Shown: positions 11,824-23,035, counted from the stretch's first letter. The stretch is DNA of 64,000 nt from Mesorhabditis belari (GCA_958450365.1 CAUEEP010000875.1:248001-312000); one strand, 5' to 3'. Notes: generated from the sequence alone by a model not told the origin. Translations and numbers: made by a program.

Positions 11824-14800
11824 ATGAATAACTCGATTTATATTGATAGAAATGGGAAGCCTCGACCCGTTAACGACATTCTCGTCATCGATCAAAATTT
11901 GATGGATTTGATTAGTATCATCGTGGACATTCACATTCTCACCACAATTCCTCTTCAAATTCTTCTCATTTCAAGCCTCGTCCACACAGTGACCGTCGAT
12001 CGAGTTTATGAGCTCTGCTTATTCAATATTTGTGAGTTGCCACGTTTTTTTGACTCACAAATTCAACTCACAAACTCACAATCTTTTTCTAATAAAAATT
12101 AGAATCATTTCTAATTTTAATAGGTTTGACTTGAAATTTGATAGATTAACGATAGATTTGATAGATTTGTAATGATAGATTAGATAGATTAGATAGATTA
12201 ACGATAGATTTGTAAGGATAGATTTGATAGATTTGTAACGATAGAGTAACGATAGCTTTGTAACGATAGATTAACGATAGATTTGTAACGATCAAATGAT
12301 TCAAGTCAAAGATTAACAATAAGAAGAAACAAGTTCTTTTTGATGCTTTTGAATCGCAACAGGATTATTGCTCAAATTCACTTATTATCTTTGGACGTAG
12401 CAGAAAGCCAAAAAGGTATTCACCCAAGCCTAAACCTAAGCCTAAGCCTAAGCCTAAACCTAAGCCTAAGCCTAAACCCAAGCCAAAACCAAGCTCTGAG
12501 ATTTTGTGTCTGCCTGAGCTATGCCACAAAGAACGCCAATCTTTGCCTAATTTTTCGCTTGATTCGAAGACTCTTTTCAGATCTCAACCCATTTTTCTCG
12601 TTTTTGTAATTTAAGCGCACCCTAACAAGGAAAAACAACTGACTGAGCCGACCAAATCCTATGCGACTTATACCATTCAAAGATTTGATAGAATAACGAT
12701 AGATTAGATAGATTAGATAGATTTGGCAAAAATTGGTTGCAGATTCGGAATCAGCGTGAAAAACTGCATCAGAGAGGCTATTTGACAAGTCAAAAGCCAC
12801 GATAAGTTAACAACATTCCCTAGTTAGCGGTCTTCTTGCGGCCTCCTCACGGTGCAGCCGTGGCCGAGTGGTACAGCGTTCGTTTCCAGAGCGAGACCTC
12901 ACAAGTTCGATCCTGTGAATCGTGAAAAGTATTCAATCGGCCCCGCCCGCCCCGCTCGGCCCTAGTCCCGCCTAGCTCAGCCCTAGCCCCGCCCCGCTTA
13001 GCCCTAGCCCCGCCCCGCCCGCCCCGCTCAGCCCTAGTCCCGCCTAGCTCAGCCCTAGCCCCGCCCCGCTTAGCCCTAGCCCCGCCCCGCCCGCCCCGCT
13101 CAACCCTAGCCCCGCTCCGCCCGCCCCGCTCAGACCTAGCCCCGCCCCGCCCGCCCCGCTCAGCCCTAGTCCCGCCTAGCTCAGCCCTAGCCCCGCCCCG
13201 CTTAGCCCTAGCCCCGCCCCGCCCGCCCCGCTCAGACCTAGCCCCGCCCCGCCCGCCCCGCTCAGCCCTAGCCCCGCCCTATATTTTTTGTTTTTGCTTT
13301 ATTTTTGCAAAACACTGACGACAAATTGAAAGAAAGTGAAACAATTAGAGCATTTGATTCTTGTAAATTGAAGATAAATTGAAAAAACTCTAGATAAACT
13401 GCTTTTAGCAGCAGGCTTACGCGATGGATTAGCTTCATTTGATTTGGTTTCATTTTCCACAACTTCCACAACCAAATGAAGCTAATCCATCGCGTAAACC
13501 TGCTGCTAAAAGCAGTTTATCTAAAGTTTTTTGCAATTTATCTTCAATTTACAAGAATCAAATGCTCTAATTGTTTCACTTTCTTTCAATTCTCTGCAAT
13601 TCTGCAATTCTACAGTAACATTCTCTCAAATACTATGCGACTATTTCAGTACTATGCGATTTGTGTGTTTGTGTGGGTGAGCTGTTGATAAAAGAGCCCG
13701 CTTCGTGGGGTTTTGTCATTTCCAATCTGCCGTCATGGACAAATGTTTTCTCGAAAATCTCTTATCTAATCACTTTTTGCTTTGGCACACACACAAAGTT
13801 GTGGAATTTTCTGCTCGCCATCTCGCGTCTTTCGATTCTCGTCACGAAAACGAAAGTTAAACGAGTGAGTTTTTGTCGATAACCCGAAAGAAAACAGTTG
13901 AAACTCGTGTGGCGAATTGCCACTGCTCTGCAGTTAGTCAAAATTCAATACAAAAGTTAAAATTGAAGAAAGTTGATGAATAAACTACCGTAATCAGTCA
14001 CTCAGATGCAGATCTTGGTGGTAATAGCAAATATTCAAGCGAGATCCTTGAAGACTGAAGTGGGGAAGGGTTCCACGTGAACAGCGGTTGAATGTGGGTC
14101 AGTCGATCCTAAGATACTGTAAGTAAAAAGCTGTAAGCAACGCAATTAAGCTAAAGCCCAAGTAAGCAATTAAGCTAAAGCCTTAGAAAAGTATTTTAAA
14201 GAGTTTGAAGAATTTAGCGCAATCTGAACTCTGAAATTTATGCTATTTTTGGGTTACTGACAAATTCTTTTCCTTTTTCTTACCATTCGTTCCTAGGTAT
14301 AAACGGATGTGGACTAGAATTTGGGTTAAGTTAAAGAGAGTGGATCCCTTTTGATATCCCGCCATCTCTAACACCCCGACAACCCAACTCAACTCCTCCA
14401 ACGTATTAGAGGGGAGTCCCTGTGAAATGACCGACCTGTACTGCAGTTGCATAGACCCGGAAGATATGTAGGCCTCCTAGGCTCCTAGGTCCTTCTAGGT
14501 CCTTCTAGCTCCTCCTAGGTCCTTCTAGGTCCTCCTAGATCCTTCTCGCTCCTCCTAGGTCCTTCTAGCTCCTCCTAGCTCCTCCTAGGTCCTCCTAGGT
14601 CCTTCTAGTTTCTCCTAGGTCTTTCTAGTTCCTCCTAGTTTCTCCTAGGTCCTTCTAGGTCCTTCTAGGTCCTTCTAGCTCCTTCTAGATGCCATTGCTA
14701 GCTCAAATTTCTTCGTGTTGAGCTATTCAATTTCAATATTTTTGATATCATTAGATGCGTCAAGTCTTTTTCTATCGATTGATATAAAAACTATTGAAAT

Positions 14801-17606
14801 TGAACAACCCAACACCAAGAAATTTGAGCTCAAAGTTTTATACGCGCCCCTTTTGCCATTGGCAAACTTTGAACTCAAATTTCTTAGTGCTCAGCTGTTC
14901 AATTTCAATAGTTTTTCTAGCAATCGATAAAGAAAGACTTGGCGCATCTAATGATATCAAAAATATTGAAATCGGATAGCCCAACACCAAGAAATTTGAG
15001 CTTAAACTTATGGCAATGGCAAAAGAAGCGGGCGCGCGTATAAAAGATCCGATAATCGCTGACAATGCTTGTTTGAACACCATGTAGAGTGTAAAGCTTT
15101 CCGATCTGGAACACAACCGTGCTCACCGGTTTCATCATCGCTTTCTGGGGACTCAACGTCTTTTTGGGCTTCTACATCATCTTTGGTGTTCCCTTGAAAT
15201 ATTATTCGAAAGGCAGAAATGGAACCTCAATTAGGTGAATGATTTTGCAAATTTCAGGAATAATCCAGTAAAAACAAGCAATTGAATAAAGCTAATAAAG
15301 CTAATAAAGCCAATAAACGATAAAAAGGATGAGAAAAGGCAAGTTCTGCTGGGTTACCTTGGAAAACCTTGGCTACACTTGGGTACACTCAATTAAACGC
15401 TAGATAAGAGCTCTGAATTTTCAGTTACGGAACCGTGAACGTGAATTGGTTTTTGAATGTCTATGCTGGTCAATTGATCCCTTTCATCGTGATTCTGACA
15501 ATGCTTTCGTATTTCGTTTTCTTTCTGGTTCTCTACGTACAGAATTTGCTATCGATAAATGTGAAACTTCGAAAGAAAGTGCTCAGCACGGTGATCGCGG
15601 CAACTCTTCAAAATTTCGGTTGGTTTTTCTGTTGATTGGATTGGTATGGTGTCAATAAAAAAGTGATTGGATTGGTGAATTGAAAACTGCCGGCTATTGT
15701 CTTGAAAACTGCGGGCTATTGTCATATGTGACAGTTTGAGGACTTTCTTCAAAAGAAACCCATTTTGGTGTCAATGGAAAAGTTGTAGAAAATCAAAAAT
15801 CAAGCTTATATCCAAATTTTCAGAACGATTCAAAAACTCGTTTTCAAGAAATGCCAAATTTACGAATTTTCACAAATGAAATGGCGGAAAAGGAGGGGGA
15901 GGGGACGGGAGGGGGTACGGTATCTGTCTGTCTTTCTGTCTGCCTTACTGTACGGGCATTTTTTCAGCCGTATTTTGACGAATATTTCATTTTGCATGAA
16001 TATTATATTTTAAGTTGTTTTTGGTGTCATTCGATGCGTAATTTCACTCTTCATCAACTGATCGTTTAAATAGTCAATATATTGGGTTGGTGAATTGAAA
16101 ACTGCGGGCTATTGTCATATGTGACAGTTTGAGCACTTTCTTCAAAATAAACCCATTTTGGTGTCAATGGAAAAGTTGTAGAGAATTAAAAATCAAGCTT
16201 ATATCCGAATTTTCAGAACGATTCAAGAACTCGTTTTCAAGAAATGCCAAATTTACGAATTTTCACAAAAATTGCAACAAAAGTTGCATTTTAAGCGAAA
16301 CTACTAAGTGTATCTTTTTGGAAATTTGGCTATAAGCCTCATTTTTGATTCTCTACAACTTTTCTATTGACACTAAAATGGGTTTCTTTCGAAGAAAGTG
16401 CTCAAATGCTCAAACTGGGCCATCTCGACATCTCCAGTCCTCCATTTTTGAGTCTCATACTTGTCTCACACACAAACCAAAATCCTACTACAAAAGAGGA
16501 AGCCGCAAATGGGCAGAAGTCGTCAATAATAATGGAAACTATTTGGAATGAATTTATGGTTTTATGTTCAATAAAATTAGTTGAATTAAAATGTTGAATT
16601 TAGTTCAAAGGTAGGCAGTTTTCAATTCAACAACCCTCTCGTTCAATCACAAACGTTAGCTATTCGATAAAGTGATTATAATAGTGATAAACGATCCTCT
16701 ATACTTTTTTGGGAACCAGAAAATCATCCTGAACAAGTAGCTATTATTTAGTAAAATGTTAATGTGTTAATGTTAATGCAAATGGGAGCTTTGAATCGAT
16801 TAGATTGTCGGATTTTGTCAAATTAGATTGTATGGGGTAACCTCCAAAAAACTTAGAAAGCTCCGAAAAGCTGCAATTTATGAAAAATCAGAGTAAAAAA
16901 CTGCAGCACTTGGGGGGGGGGGGGGCTATTACTAGCCCCCCCAAATCCCAAATCCCCCAAGCACTCCCCAGTGTGGGAGGGGGTCACCCGAGCTATCTTG
17001 GAGAAATCACCCTTACCTCAAGCTCTGACGAAGACGCGCCACCGTCTCAGGGAGCAATTTCCCTGGGTCTCCGAGTTTTAGAGTCTTTGCTTTGACTGAG
17101 CGTTGTTTGAGCTGTGCACCCCTCAGCTTTCCGACAATTCCCTTGGCTTGAAAGTACCCAGGTACTTAGGAGTATCATTCTCCTTTACCTCACGGAGGAC
17201 ATCCGCTACATTGGTCCTAATCAATCAAAGAGAGTTCTCTGCCAATTTCCATTTTCAAAGAGAGTTGCCAATTTCTAACCTCCTTTCTAGCTCTGCCAAT
17301 TTCTAACCTCCTTTCTAGCTCTGCCAATTTCTAGCCGCTCTCACAACCTCGTTGACCACTCTCTACAGCTCTCTGATGTTCGAGGTGCCCGCATTGGGAT
17401 GGCACGATATTCCCCTTCCAATCTATCAATTGATTGTCAAATTTGGTTCAAATCTCTATGCGACACTCTCTGCCTGGATCATGATCATTTGTGTGGTTGG
17501 GGTGAGTTCGAAACGCAAAACGAACGAACGTTTCGTTTTGTTTCAGTTTCGAAGAAACGTTGTGAAGCGGCTTCTCATCCTGGCAGGGCGAAACAGTGAA
17601 GTGTGA
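11824..17606 (+). CDS. 7TM serpentine chemoreceptor-like gene (one internal part unresolved)
   Basis: Exons seen: 11824-12031 (start MNNS, TM1 around DLISIIVDIHILTTIPLQIL), 13650-13864 (TM2-TM3, ending WNFLLAISRLSILV), about 15097-15234 (TM4, TVLTGFIIAFWGLNVFLGF), 15425-15618 (TM5, LIPFIVILTMLSYFVFFLVL), 17335-17501 (TM6-TM7) and 17547-17606 (tail FRRNVVKRLLILAGRNSEV, TGA). Phases agree at 1-2, 3-4, 4-5 and 5-6; the last intron is 45 nt. The 2-3 junction does not fit, so either a small exon around 14.3 kb is missing (GTATAAACGGATGTGG would encode YKRMW) or there is a frameshift. Order and tail fit a nematode chemoreceptor of about 320-330 residues; I cannot place the sr family. Repeats and a mariner remnant occupy the introns. 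Confidence 0.6.
12160..12300. repeat. Tandem repeat (GATAGATTTGTAAC)
   Basis: About ten degenerate units of 'gatagatttgtaacgatag' in the first intron of the 7TM gene. Confidence 0.8.
12422..12495. repeat. Interstitial telomere-like array (CCTAAG)n
   Basis: 'cctaagcctaagcctaaacc' continues for about 12 units; this is the reverse complement of CTTAGG/TTAGGC-type units, opposite in orientation to the array at 7150-7322. Confidence 0.8.
12852..12928 (+). pseudogene. tRNA-like sequence with possible CCA anticodon
   Basis: 'gtggccgagtggtacagc' (D-arm), stem TCGT/GCGA around loop TTCCAGA, and a T-loop 'gttcgatcc' are in the right order, but the T-stem and acceptor stem have mismatches. Most likely a tRNA relic. 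Confidence 0.35.
12940..13287. repeat. GC-rich tandem repeat (CCCCGCCCCGCTTAGCCCTAG)
   Basis: Units of about 20-30 bp, 'gccccgctcagccctagccc', in a higher-order arrangement; by far the most GC-rich stretch of the window, within an intron of the 7TM gene. Confidence 0.9.
13318..13603. mobile_element. Foldback element, about 120-bp arms
   Basis: The left arm from 'ttgaaagaaagtgaaac' to 'gcttcatttg' returns inverted from 'caaatgaagctaatcc' to 'gtttcactttctttcaa', around a loop of about 30 nt. It lies just upstream of 7TM exon 2 and is non-coding. Confidence 0.85.
14462..14690. repeat. Tandem repeat (TCCTCCTAGGTCCTTCTAGG)
   Basis: About 20 copies of a 9-bp to 18-bp unit in a 7TM gene intron. 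Confidence 0.9.
14700..15062. repeat. Foldback repeat with AAATTTGAGCTC core
   Basis: 'caatttcaatagtttttctagc' and 'gctcaaatttcttagtg' pair with 'aaaactattgaaattg' and 'ccaagaaatttgagctc'. Same family as 1930-2090. It ends about 35 nt before the TM4 exon of the 7TM gene. Confidence 0.7.
15666..16630. mobile_element. Deleted mariner relics, direct and inverted copies
   Basis: 'ggtgaattgaaaactgc' starts a roughly 200-bp block at 15675 that repeats at 16088, and part returns inverted at 16325-16440. The right end 'gcagttttcaattcaacaaccc' (16615) is the inverse of the left end TTGGGTTGGTGAATTGAAAACTGC at 16083. Near the right end 16490-16551 encodes RKWAEVVNNNGNYLE and a stop, the usual mariner transposase C-terminus. 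It lies in the last long intron of the 7TM gene. Confidence 0.75.
16640..17334. other. 7TM gene intron sequence, no extra gene seen
   Basis: Holds a 14-nt G run (16911-16924) and a 'tctaacctcctttctagctctgccaatt' repeat at 17250-17330 just before the TM6 exon. Confidence 0.5.
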
Positions 17607-18419
17607 GCTGTTTAGCCATAAACTCTGCACTCTGCATAAATTTATACCTGTACAATACTTGTTTAGACACGTAAATGCATTTCCCATTTCCCCGGACTTT
17701 GATGTTGTTGCTCAGAACAGAATTGCTCAGAAATTGCTCAGAAGTTGTTCAGAATCGTTCAGAACAGAAAAATGGTCGTTGAAAACCCTAGAAACATCAA
17801 CATCAACATTTTTCACGTCAACATTTGTTCACTTTTGCAAAACATTAAACTTTTCACCTACAGATTATCTCGGAAATCTATCATCACTTGTGCTGTTGTG
17901 AAAATCGTGATCGACTGAATTCAAAATGAATTACGAAACAAAATATCTGTAGGGCTGCTTGTATTTGAAGCAAAAAACAGGGCAAGAAGAAGGGCAAGAA
18001 GCAGGGCAAGAAGCAGTGCACGAAAAGGAATCTGTTAGATATGTTAAACAAATATCGAGGCATTTGATGGCATTTGATGGCATTTGATAGCATTTGATGG
18101 CAACAAATGGCATTTGATGAATTGTGATTCTCTTTCTTTTCTTCAGCAGCACATTCTTAGATCTCTTCATTGCCGTAAGAAAGCAAAGATTATTTTCCTG
18201 TCACTTTGGAGTTTGGGATTTTCAAGATAACAATATCGGGATCAGGAAAAAGCACGTCATTCTTCTCTTTGTTTTGACGGACATTTCAGTAGAAGCTTCT
18301 TGATAAGAATGGTGTGCAATGAGTTCAATAATCATTTGCAATCATTGCAACGCGTTCAATGATCTTGTTATCTCGTTCATAGCAATATAAATCTTCAAAA
18401 ATCAAACCTCTATGCTGAA
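17607..18419. other. Intergenic region between 7TM and lectin genes
   Basis: Contains 'gaagcagggcaagaag' (17985-18015) and 'atggcatttgatggcatttgat' (18060-18120) short repeats. It should hold the lectin promoter; no motif stands out. Confidence 0.5.
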
Positions 18420-21400
18420 ATGCTATTCTCGTGGCTTTTCGTTATTCTTTTCGTGACAACAGACGTCAATTCGTTGCTCTGCTGGCAGACAGCTAGCGTA
18501 TATCCATATTTAACGGACGGTGTAAGTTAAAAGTTGAGTGAATCTGTAGCTGTGTGCTTGTCTTTAGGCGAAACAAGTCGAATGTACAACTGGAGACTAT
18601 TGCGAGATCAACTACACGGTTGGTCGCTTTAGTCTAGAAAGATAAATGCTCAACTTCAAGCCTAGCTTTAAGCCTAGCTCCAAGCCTAGCTTTAAGCCTA
18701 GCTCCAAGGCTAGCTTTAAGCCTAGCTCCAAGCCTAGCTTTAAGCCTAGCTCCAAGGCTAGCTTCAAGCCTAGCTTCAAGCCTAGCTTCAAGCCTGGCTT
18801 CAAGCCTGGCTTCAAGCCTGGCTTCAAGCCTGGCTTCAAGCCTGGCTTCAAGAGCAAGAGAAATTCGCCTTCTACCAGTAAAATGGGGACATTTTATTGA
18901 AAAAGATGGAAACTATTTTGATTGATTTTGATGGCTTTATTGAAACAATATTTCCTTTTGAAATTGACTCATTACTTAGCAGCCAACCGAATATTAGGTT
19001 GGCAACTTAATAATGACGCGCTTATGTAGCAAATGATTTATTTCAAAAAAACACAAAAGAAGAGCTTTCAATTCGAAAGGTATTCTCCATTAGTATCTAT
19101 GACTTCTTCCCATCTTCTGCCCAAACCCCGGATCCCATCCTCGAAGAACTTGGGAGTTTTTGAGGCGAAGTAGTCATTCACTGCTTTTATGACCTGAGCA
19201 TGATCATCGAACTTTTCTCCCTCCAAAAAGTGCTTCAGCGACCGAAACAAAAAGTAATCTGAAGGAGCCAGATCAGGTGAATAAGGCGCGTGGGGCAAAA
19301 CTTTCCAGCCAAGTTCCTCGATTTTCTTATAAGTGATCTTTGCAGTGTGAGGTTTTGCGTTGTCGTGTAAAAATCTGACTCCCTCCGGTTTGAGCCCCAA
19401 TTTCTTCAAAGACTCGTTAACTCTCATTAATTGCTTCGAATAAAGATCAGCATCGACGGTTTGGCCAGGTTTCAGCACTTCATAATGCACCAATCCCTTG
19501 AAGTTCCACCAGCAACAGAGCATTATCTTCTTCCCATGGATATCAGGTTTGGGAGTGGTTTGAGGGGTCTGCCCAGCAGATAGCCATTGATTTTTGCGTT
19601 TAACGTTCTCGTAGTTGATCCACGTTTCGTCAGAAGTCAAAACCCTGTGAAAAAAGTCGTTTGATTTACATTTTTGTAGCAAAATTGAGGCGACATTGAC
19701 ACGGGCCATTTTGTTGCTTTGGGTTAGTTCGTGAGGAACCCATTTTCCAACTCGATTCTTTTTCCCAAGTTTGTGTAAATAGTTTTCGATTGTCGTATGG
19801 GATACTTCAAATATTTCTGCCAACTCACGAACGGTGAGTGTTGGGCAGTCTTCAATTAAGGCGAGCAAGTCATCGTCGACCACTTCTGGAGGATGTCCTT
19901 GGTGTGGCTCGTCTACGAGGCTTTCATCGCCGCCTTGGAATCGGTGAAACCATCGTTGACATTGCCGAATGTGTATACTTTCCTCTCCAAAAACAGTGAT
20001 GATCGTGCGATGAGATTCAGCTGGTGATTTTCCTTGTTTAAAATCGTAGAACAATGAAGCTCGAATACGGAATTTTTTGTCCTCCATTTTTTGCCAAAAA
20101 GCAAATGATGAAATTTGGAGCACTAAATGTTATTTATGCAGACATCTTTTACTTTGTATATATGCAAAAAAGAGGGAAGAAACGGCGCTTGAAATTACAA
20201 AAAACATGTTAAGTAGTGACGCGTCATTATTAAGTTGCCAACCTAATAGATTGAAACGGAGTAGATGTCGCTTCAGGTGAAAATCTGTGGTGTGTTTATT
20301 GGCTTAAAATTTTTGAATCTATTATTTGGGTCACCCGATTTCTCAGAGCCTCAGATGGGTTAGGATTTTCCAGAGAGTCCTGGGTCCAGAGATCTTTCGT
20401 GATTCCTGGGCTAAAATCAGCCTTTCTTAGCTTAAATTGATAAGTTAATGAGGGATTAAGGATCGGGCTAAGATCGGACTTGGGCTCGGGCTAAGATCGG
20501 ACTCGGGCTCGAGCTAAGATCGGACTCGTGCTTGGGCTGTGATCGAACTCGGGCTCGAGCTAAGATCGGCCTCGTGCTCGAGCTGTAATCATTGATCGAA
20601 TCGATCGCTTTCAGTACAATCCCTGGGCCGACGCGATCTACTACGAGTGGGGTTGTGGAGGTACTTTGTGTCCCTCAATTTCCGAGCACCGTGACGACTA
20701 CCGATGCTGTCGTGGCGATTTGTGCAACAGCGGGAATTGGACTCAACGACAAATCTGTCCATCGGGCTATCTACATCAACCGGATGAGGATATTTGCTTT
20801 CTGTGGCTCAAGGAGATCAGTGAGTTTAGCGAAACGAAACGTTTCAATGCACCAATCTTTTCAAAACCTCATTTTCAGAGGATTCAATGCCTTCGAGTCG
20901 ATCGGTTTGTCAAGAACAAGGAGGCGATCTTCCATCGATTCACAACGCTTTTCAAAATCAAATGACTGTGAGAATGCAAGAAGGTTTGTTCTTGCTTTTG
21001 CCTTAAAAAAATTAATGCCTTAATGCCTTATGGCCTTTTGCCTTAATGCCTTATGGCTGAGCTTTTCAAACGCTTCTATTCCACTTCTAACGCTTTAGTT
21101 AGTGTTCAAAGATCTGATTTCGTTGATTGATTTATTTGATAAGAAGAGTGGGAATAATTTCTGGGCACAGGAATTTGACTAAATGACTTTCTGAAATTCT
21201 AATTTCTAAAATTTCTACGATTGACCTATCGTAAACGAGAATTCCGAGTTATTTGAGTGATAGCTTTCAGGCAGAAGCTGGTTGGGTGCCTCGAAAGATG
21301 AAATTAGCGGCGAATGGTCGTGGGTTGACGGGACACCGTTCGACTATCAACGCTTCCAATCACCAAGTCGGTTAAAGGCAAATCGATAAAGCAAAGCGAG

Positions 21401-21902
21401 TGAAACAAAGCATTGAGCAAAATTGAGCCGACAGCGGAAGCATGTGTTTTTCTGAGTCGAGTTGTTGGGTTTGAAGACAGAGAACTAGATCACAGGCAAT
21501 AATACAGATCTGCTAATCAACAACTTTGTTGTCTGGGTCTAAGGCTATCGCAAAAGTTCCCGGGCTGGTTTTTAGTGCGTCAGAAAAGTTCTGTCTATCG
21601 TAAAATCGGTTCTGATTCTGTCTATTTGTTCTGTCTATTTGTCTGTCTAAATAGGTTCTGATTCTGTCTATTTGTCCCATGGACGATTCTGTCCCATAGA
21701 CGATCCATTTGAAAGTTTCACTCGATCTGATAAGTTTGCAGAGATTTCAATTTCAATTTCAAAAAAGAAAGCTTTCAATTTAGACGTTTCCGGCTCTTGT
21801 GCTTACCTGGATCCATCGGGAGACTCGTCGTGGAGGATTGCCGACTGTGAGACGCCGATGGCGACCCTGTGCGTCGTTCCGCCGTGCCGAACTGAGAAGT
21901 AA
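18420..21902 (+). CDS. Secreted C-type lectin with N-terminal Ly6/ET-like cysteine domain
   Basis: Exons 18420-18521, 18568-18618, 20615-20819, 20879-20983, 21271-21366 and 21784-21902 (TAA) join in phase to 225 residues. Residues 1-18 look like a signal peptide (MLFSWLFVILFVTTDVNS). Residues about 20-93 have eight Cys, spaced ..TTGDYC.., GC.., LC.. and ending CCRGDLCN, the signature close of a three-finger Ly6/uPAR or nematode ET-module fold. Residues about 100-220 are a C-type lectin domain: GGDLPSIHNAFQNQ, WLGASKDEISGEWSWVDGTP, FDYQRF and Cys-rich end. The EPN/QPD-WND calcium set is not evident, so sugar binding is uncertain. Exon 5 needs donor GTCGGT at 21367 for phase; the next GT (21371) breaks frame. 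A mariner fills intron 2. Probable role is extracellular recognition, as for nematode clec genes. Confidence 0.82.
18646..18855. repeat. Tandem repeat, 12-bp unit (AAGCCTAGCTTC)
   Basis: About 17 units of 'ttcaagcctagc' in intron 2 of the lectin gene. They read as FKPS or LKLG repeats in some frames, but splicing of the lectin excludes them. Confidence 0.9.
18994..20246. mobile_element. Mariner transposon, full length (1253 bp)
   Basis: Ends are matched inverted repeats starting TTAGGTTGGCAACTTAATAA, flanked by TA on both sides (18992-18993, 20247-20248). It encodes one uninterrupted transposase on the minus strand. Inserted in intron 2 of the lectin gene, antisense to it. Confidence 0.92.
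19068..20087 (-). CDS. Mariner transposase, apparently intact (339 aa)
   Basis: Cut-and-paste transposase of the IS630/Tc1/mariner superfamily, nuclear, acting on its own terminal repeats. I chose the start at MEDKKFRIRASLFYDFKQGK, matching the length of the second mariner here, although the frame stays open 12 codons upstream. The N-terminal half has two helix-turn-helix-like parts (around QCQRWFHRFQGGDESLVDEP and LAEIFEVSHTTIENYLHKLG). The catalytic triad is present: D in TSDETW, D in HDNAKPHTA and D in YSPDLAPSDYFLF, with exactly 34 residues between the second and third Asp, as in mariner D,D34D. No stop or frameshift. With matched TIRs it could be mobile or very recently so. Confidence 0.93.
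   Translation of the reverse strand: MEDKKFRIRASLFYDFKQGKSPAESHRTIITVFGEESIHIRQCQRWFHRFQGGDESLVDEPHQGHPPEVVDDDLLALIEDCPTLTVRELAEIFEVSHTTIENYLHKLGKKNRVGKWVPHELTQSNKMARVNVASILLQKCKSNDFFHRVLTSDETWINYENVKRKNQWLSAGQTPQTTPKPDIHGKKIMLCCWWNFKGLVHYEVLKPGQTVDADLYSKQLMRVNESLKKLGLKPEGVRFLHDNAKPHTAKITYKKIEELGWKVLPHAPYSPDLAPSDYFLFRSLKHFLEGEKFDDHAQVIKAVNDYFASKTPKFFEDGIRGLGRRWEEVIDTNGEYLSN
20440..20592. repeat. Tandem repeat (GGGCTCGGGCTAAGATCGGACTC)
   Basis: About seven units of 'ctaagatcggactcgggct' directly before exon 3 of the lectin gene. Confidence 0.85.
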
Positions 21903-21982
21903 GTCCTATTCAAGAGTTACACCAATCAACATTACACCAATCAAAAATGATTTGAAGAAATGGTGGTATTATAATAGAGAAT

Positions 21983-22358
21983 ACAGGGTGCGCCAAAATT
22001 AAGGCTACACCCTTTTAGCAGATTGCCAAACGCCGAAATCAATTCAAAAAACCCTAAGTGTTATATAGAGGATTAAAGCCTGAATTCTCGCCTACATTTC
22101 TGTAACAAAAGATCTTTGATTGGAGTTTTTGTAGCCCATTTTTTAGCCCAGCAGCTAAAAATGGAGGCTGATCGAATTGGGCTTATTTGAGAGTCTGAAA
22201 AATCGGCTACAAAAACTCCAATCAAAGATCTTTTGGTACAGAAATGTAGACAAGAATTCAGGCTTTAATTCTCTAGATAACACTTAGGGTTTTTGAATTG
22301 ATTTCGGCGCTTGGTAATCTGCTGAAAAGGTGTAACCGTAATTTTGGCAAACCCTGTA
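21983..22358. mobile_element. MITE with ACAGGGTGCGCCAAAATTA ends
   Basis: Inverted arms of about 170 bp; both ends contain 'cagattgccaaacgccgaaatc' or its inverse. Flanked by TA. The same family occurs in both palindrome arms (32985-33382 and 42242-42639). Confidence 0.85.
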
Positions 22359-23035
22359 TTCTCTACTATGATACCACCATTTCTTCAAATCATTTTTTAT
22401 TGGTGTAGTGTTGATTGATGTGTTGATGTGTAACCTGTAAACGGAACGGATTTAAGTTGCCCTTTTCCAACGAATGAAGCGACAAAATTCGAACGATGAC
22501 ACGGAAAAAACAAATTTTCTTTTTTGACTATGTAATGACTATAAACTTTGTAATGTATTGGAATTGTAAAACGTGAAATGTTTGTAATAAGCTTTCTTTG
22601 AAAAGTAAAAATAAGCTTTCTCACCTACAAATGCTTTGTGAAACGAATCGATTCATAGAAAAAGGCAAACTTTCTCCTCGTCGACAGAAAATCTATTCAT
22701 TTTCTCGTTATATATGACCATCAATTTTGATTAGAATTAAAAGATTTTGATTAGAGTAACATTGTGATTTTTGGCGCTTTCCTTTAGTGTTCTGATTCTA
22801 TGGCTATGAAATCAAGGGTCAAGCAACAACAACAATACATCAAACAATATACAGGGTACGCCAAAAGTTCCCGTACTTGTATTTTCTGCATTTTTGATAA
22901 TTTTAGATAAAAGCTGCGATTTTAAAAGTAAGAAATTCGAATTCCTCGCGAAAAACTGATTTAGAAAACGTTTCTGGTTAATTTATAAGTGCAACACTAT
23001 TTAAGACAAGCTATTGAGAAGAGGGTCCGCTCAGG
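22359..23035. other. Intergenic region, no gene seen
   Basis: AT-rich. 'tatacagggtacgccaaaag' at 22850 resembles a lone MITE end. No coding support. Confidence 0.5.

Noticed and set aside
14240..14460. Small RNA gene or extra exon near 14297
   Set aside because: No snRNA, SL RNA or 5S consensus was recognised, and phase does not match neighbouring 7TM exons; kept only as a candidate within that gene.
18612..18900. Open frames with LKPG/FKPS repeats on both strands
   Set aside because: Translation of a 12-bp tandem repeat within a lectin intron; no start context or splice partner.
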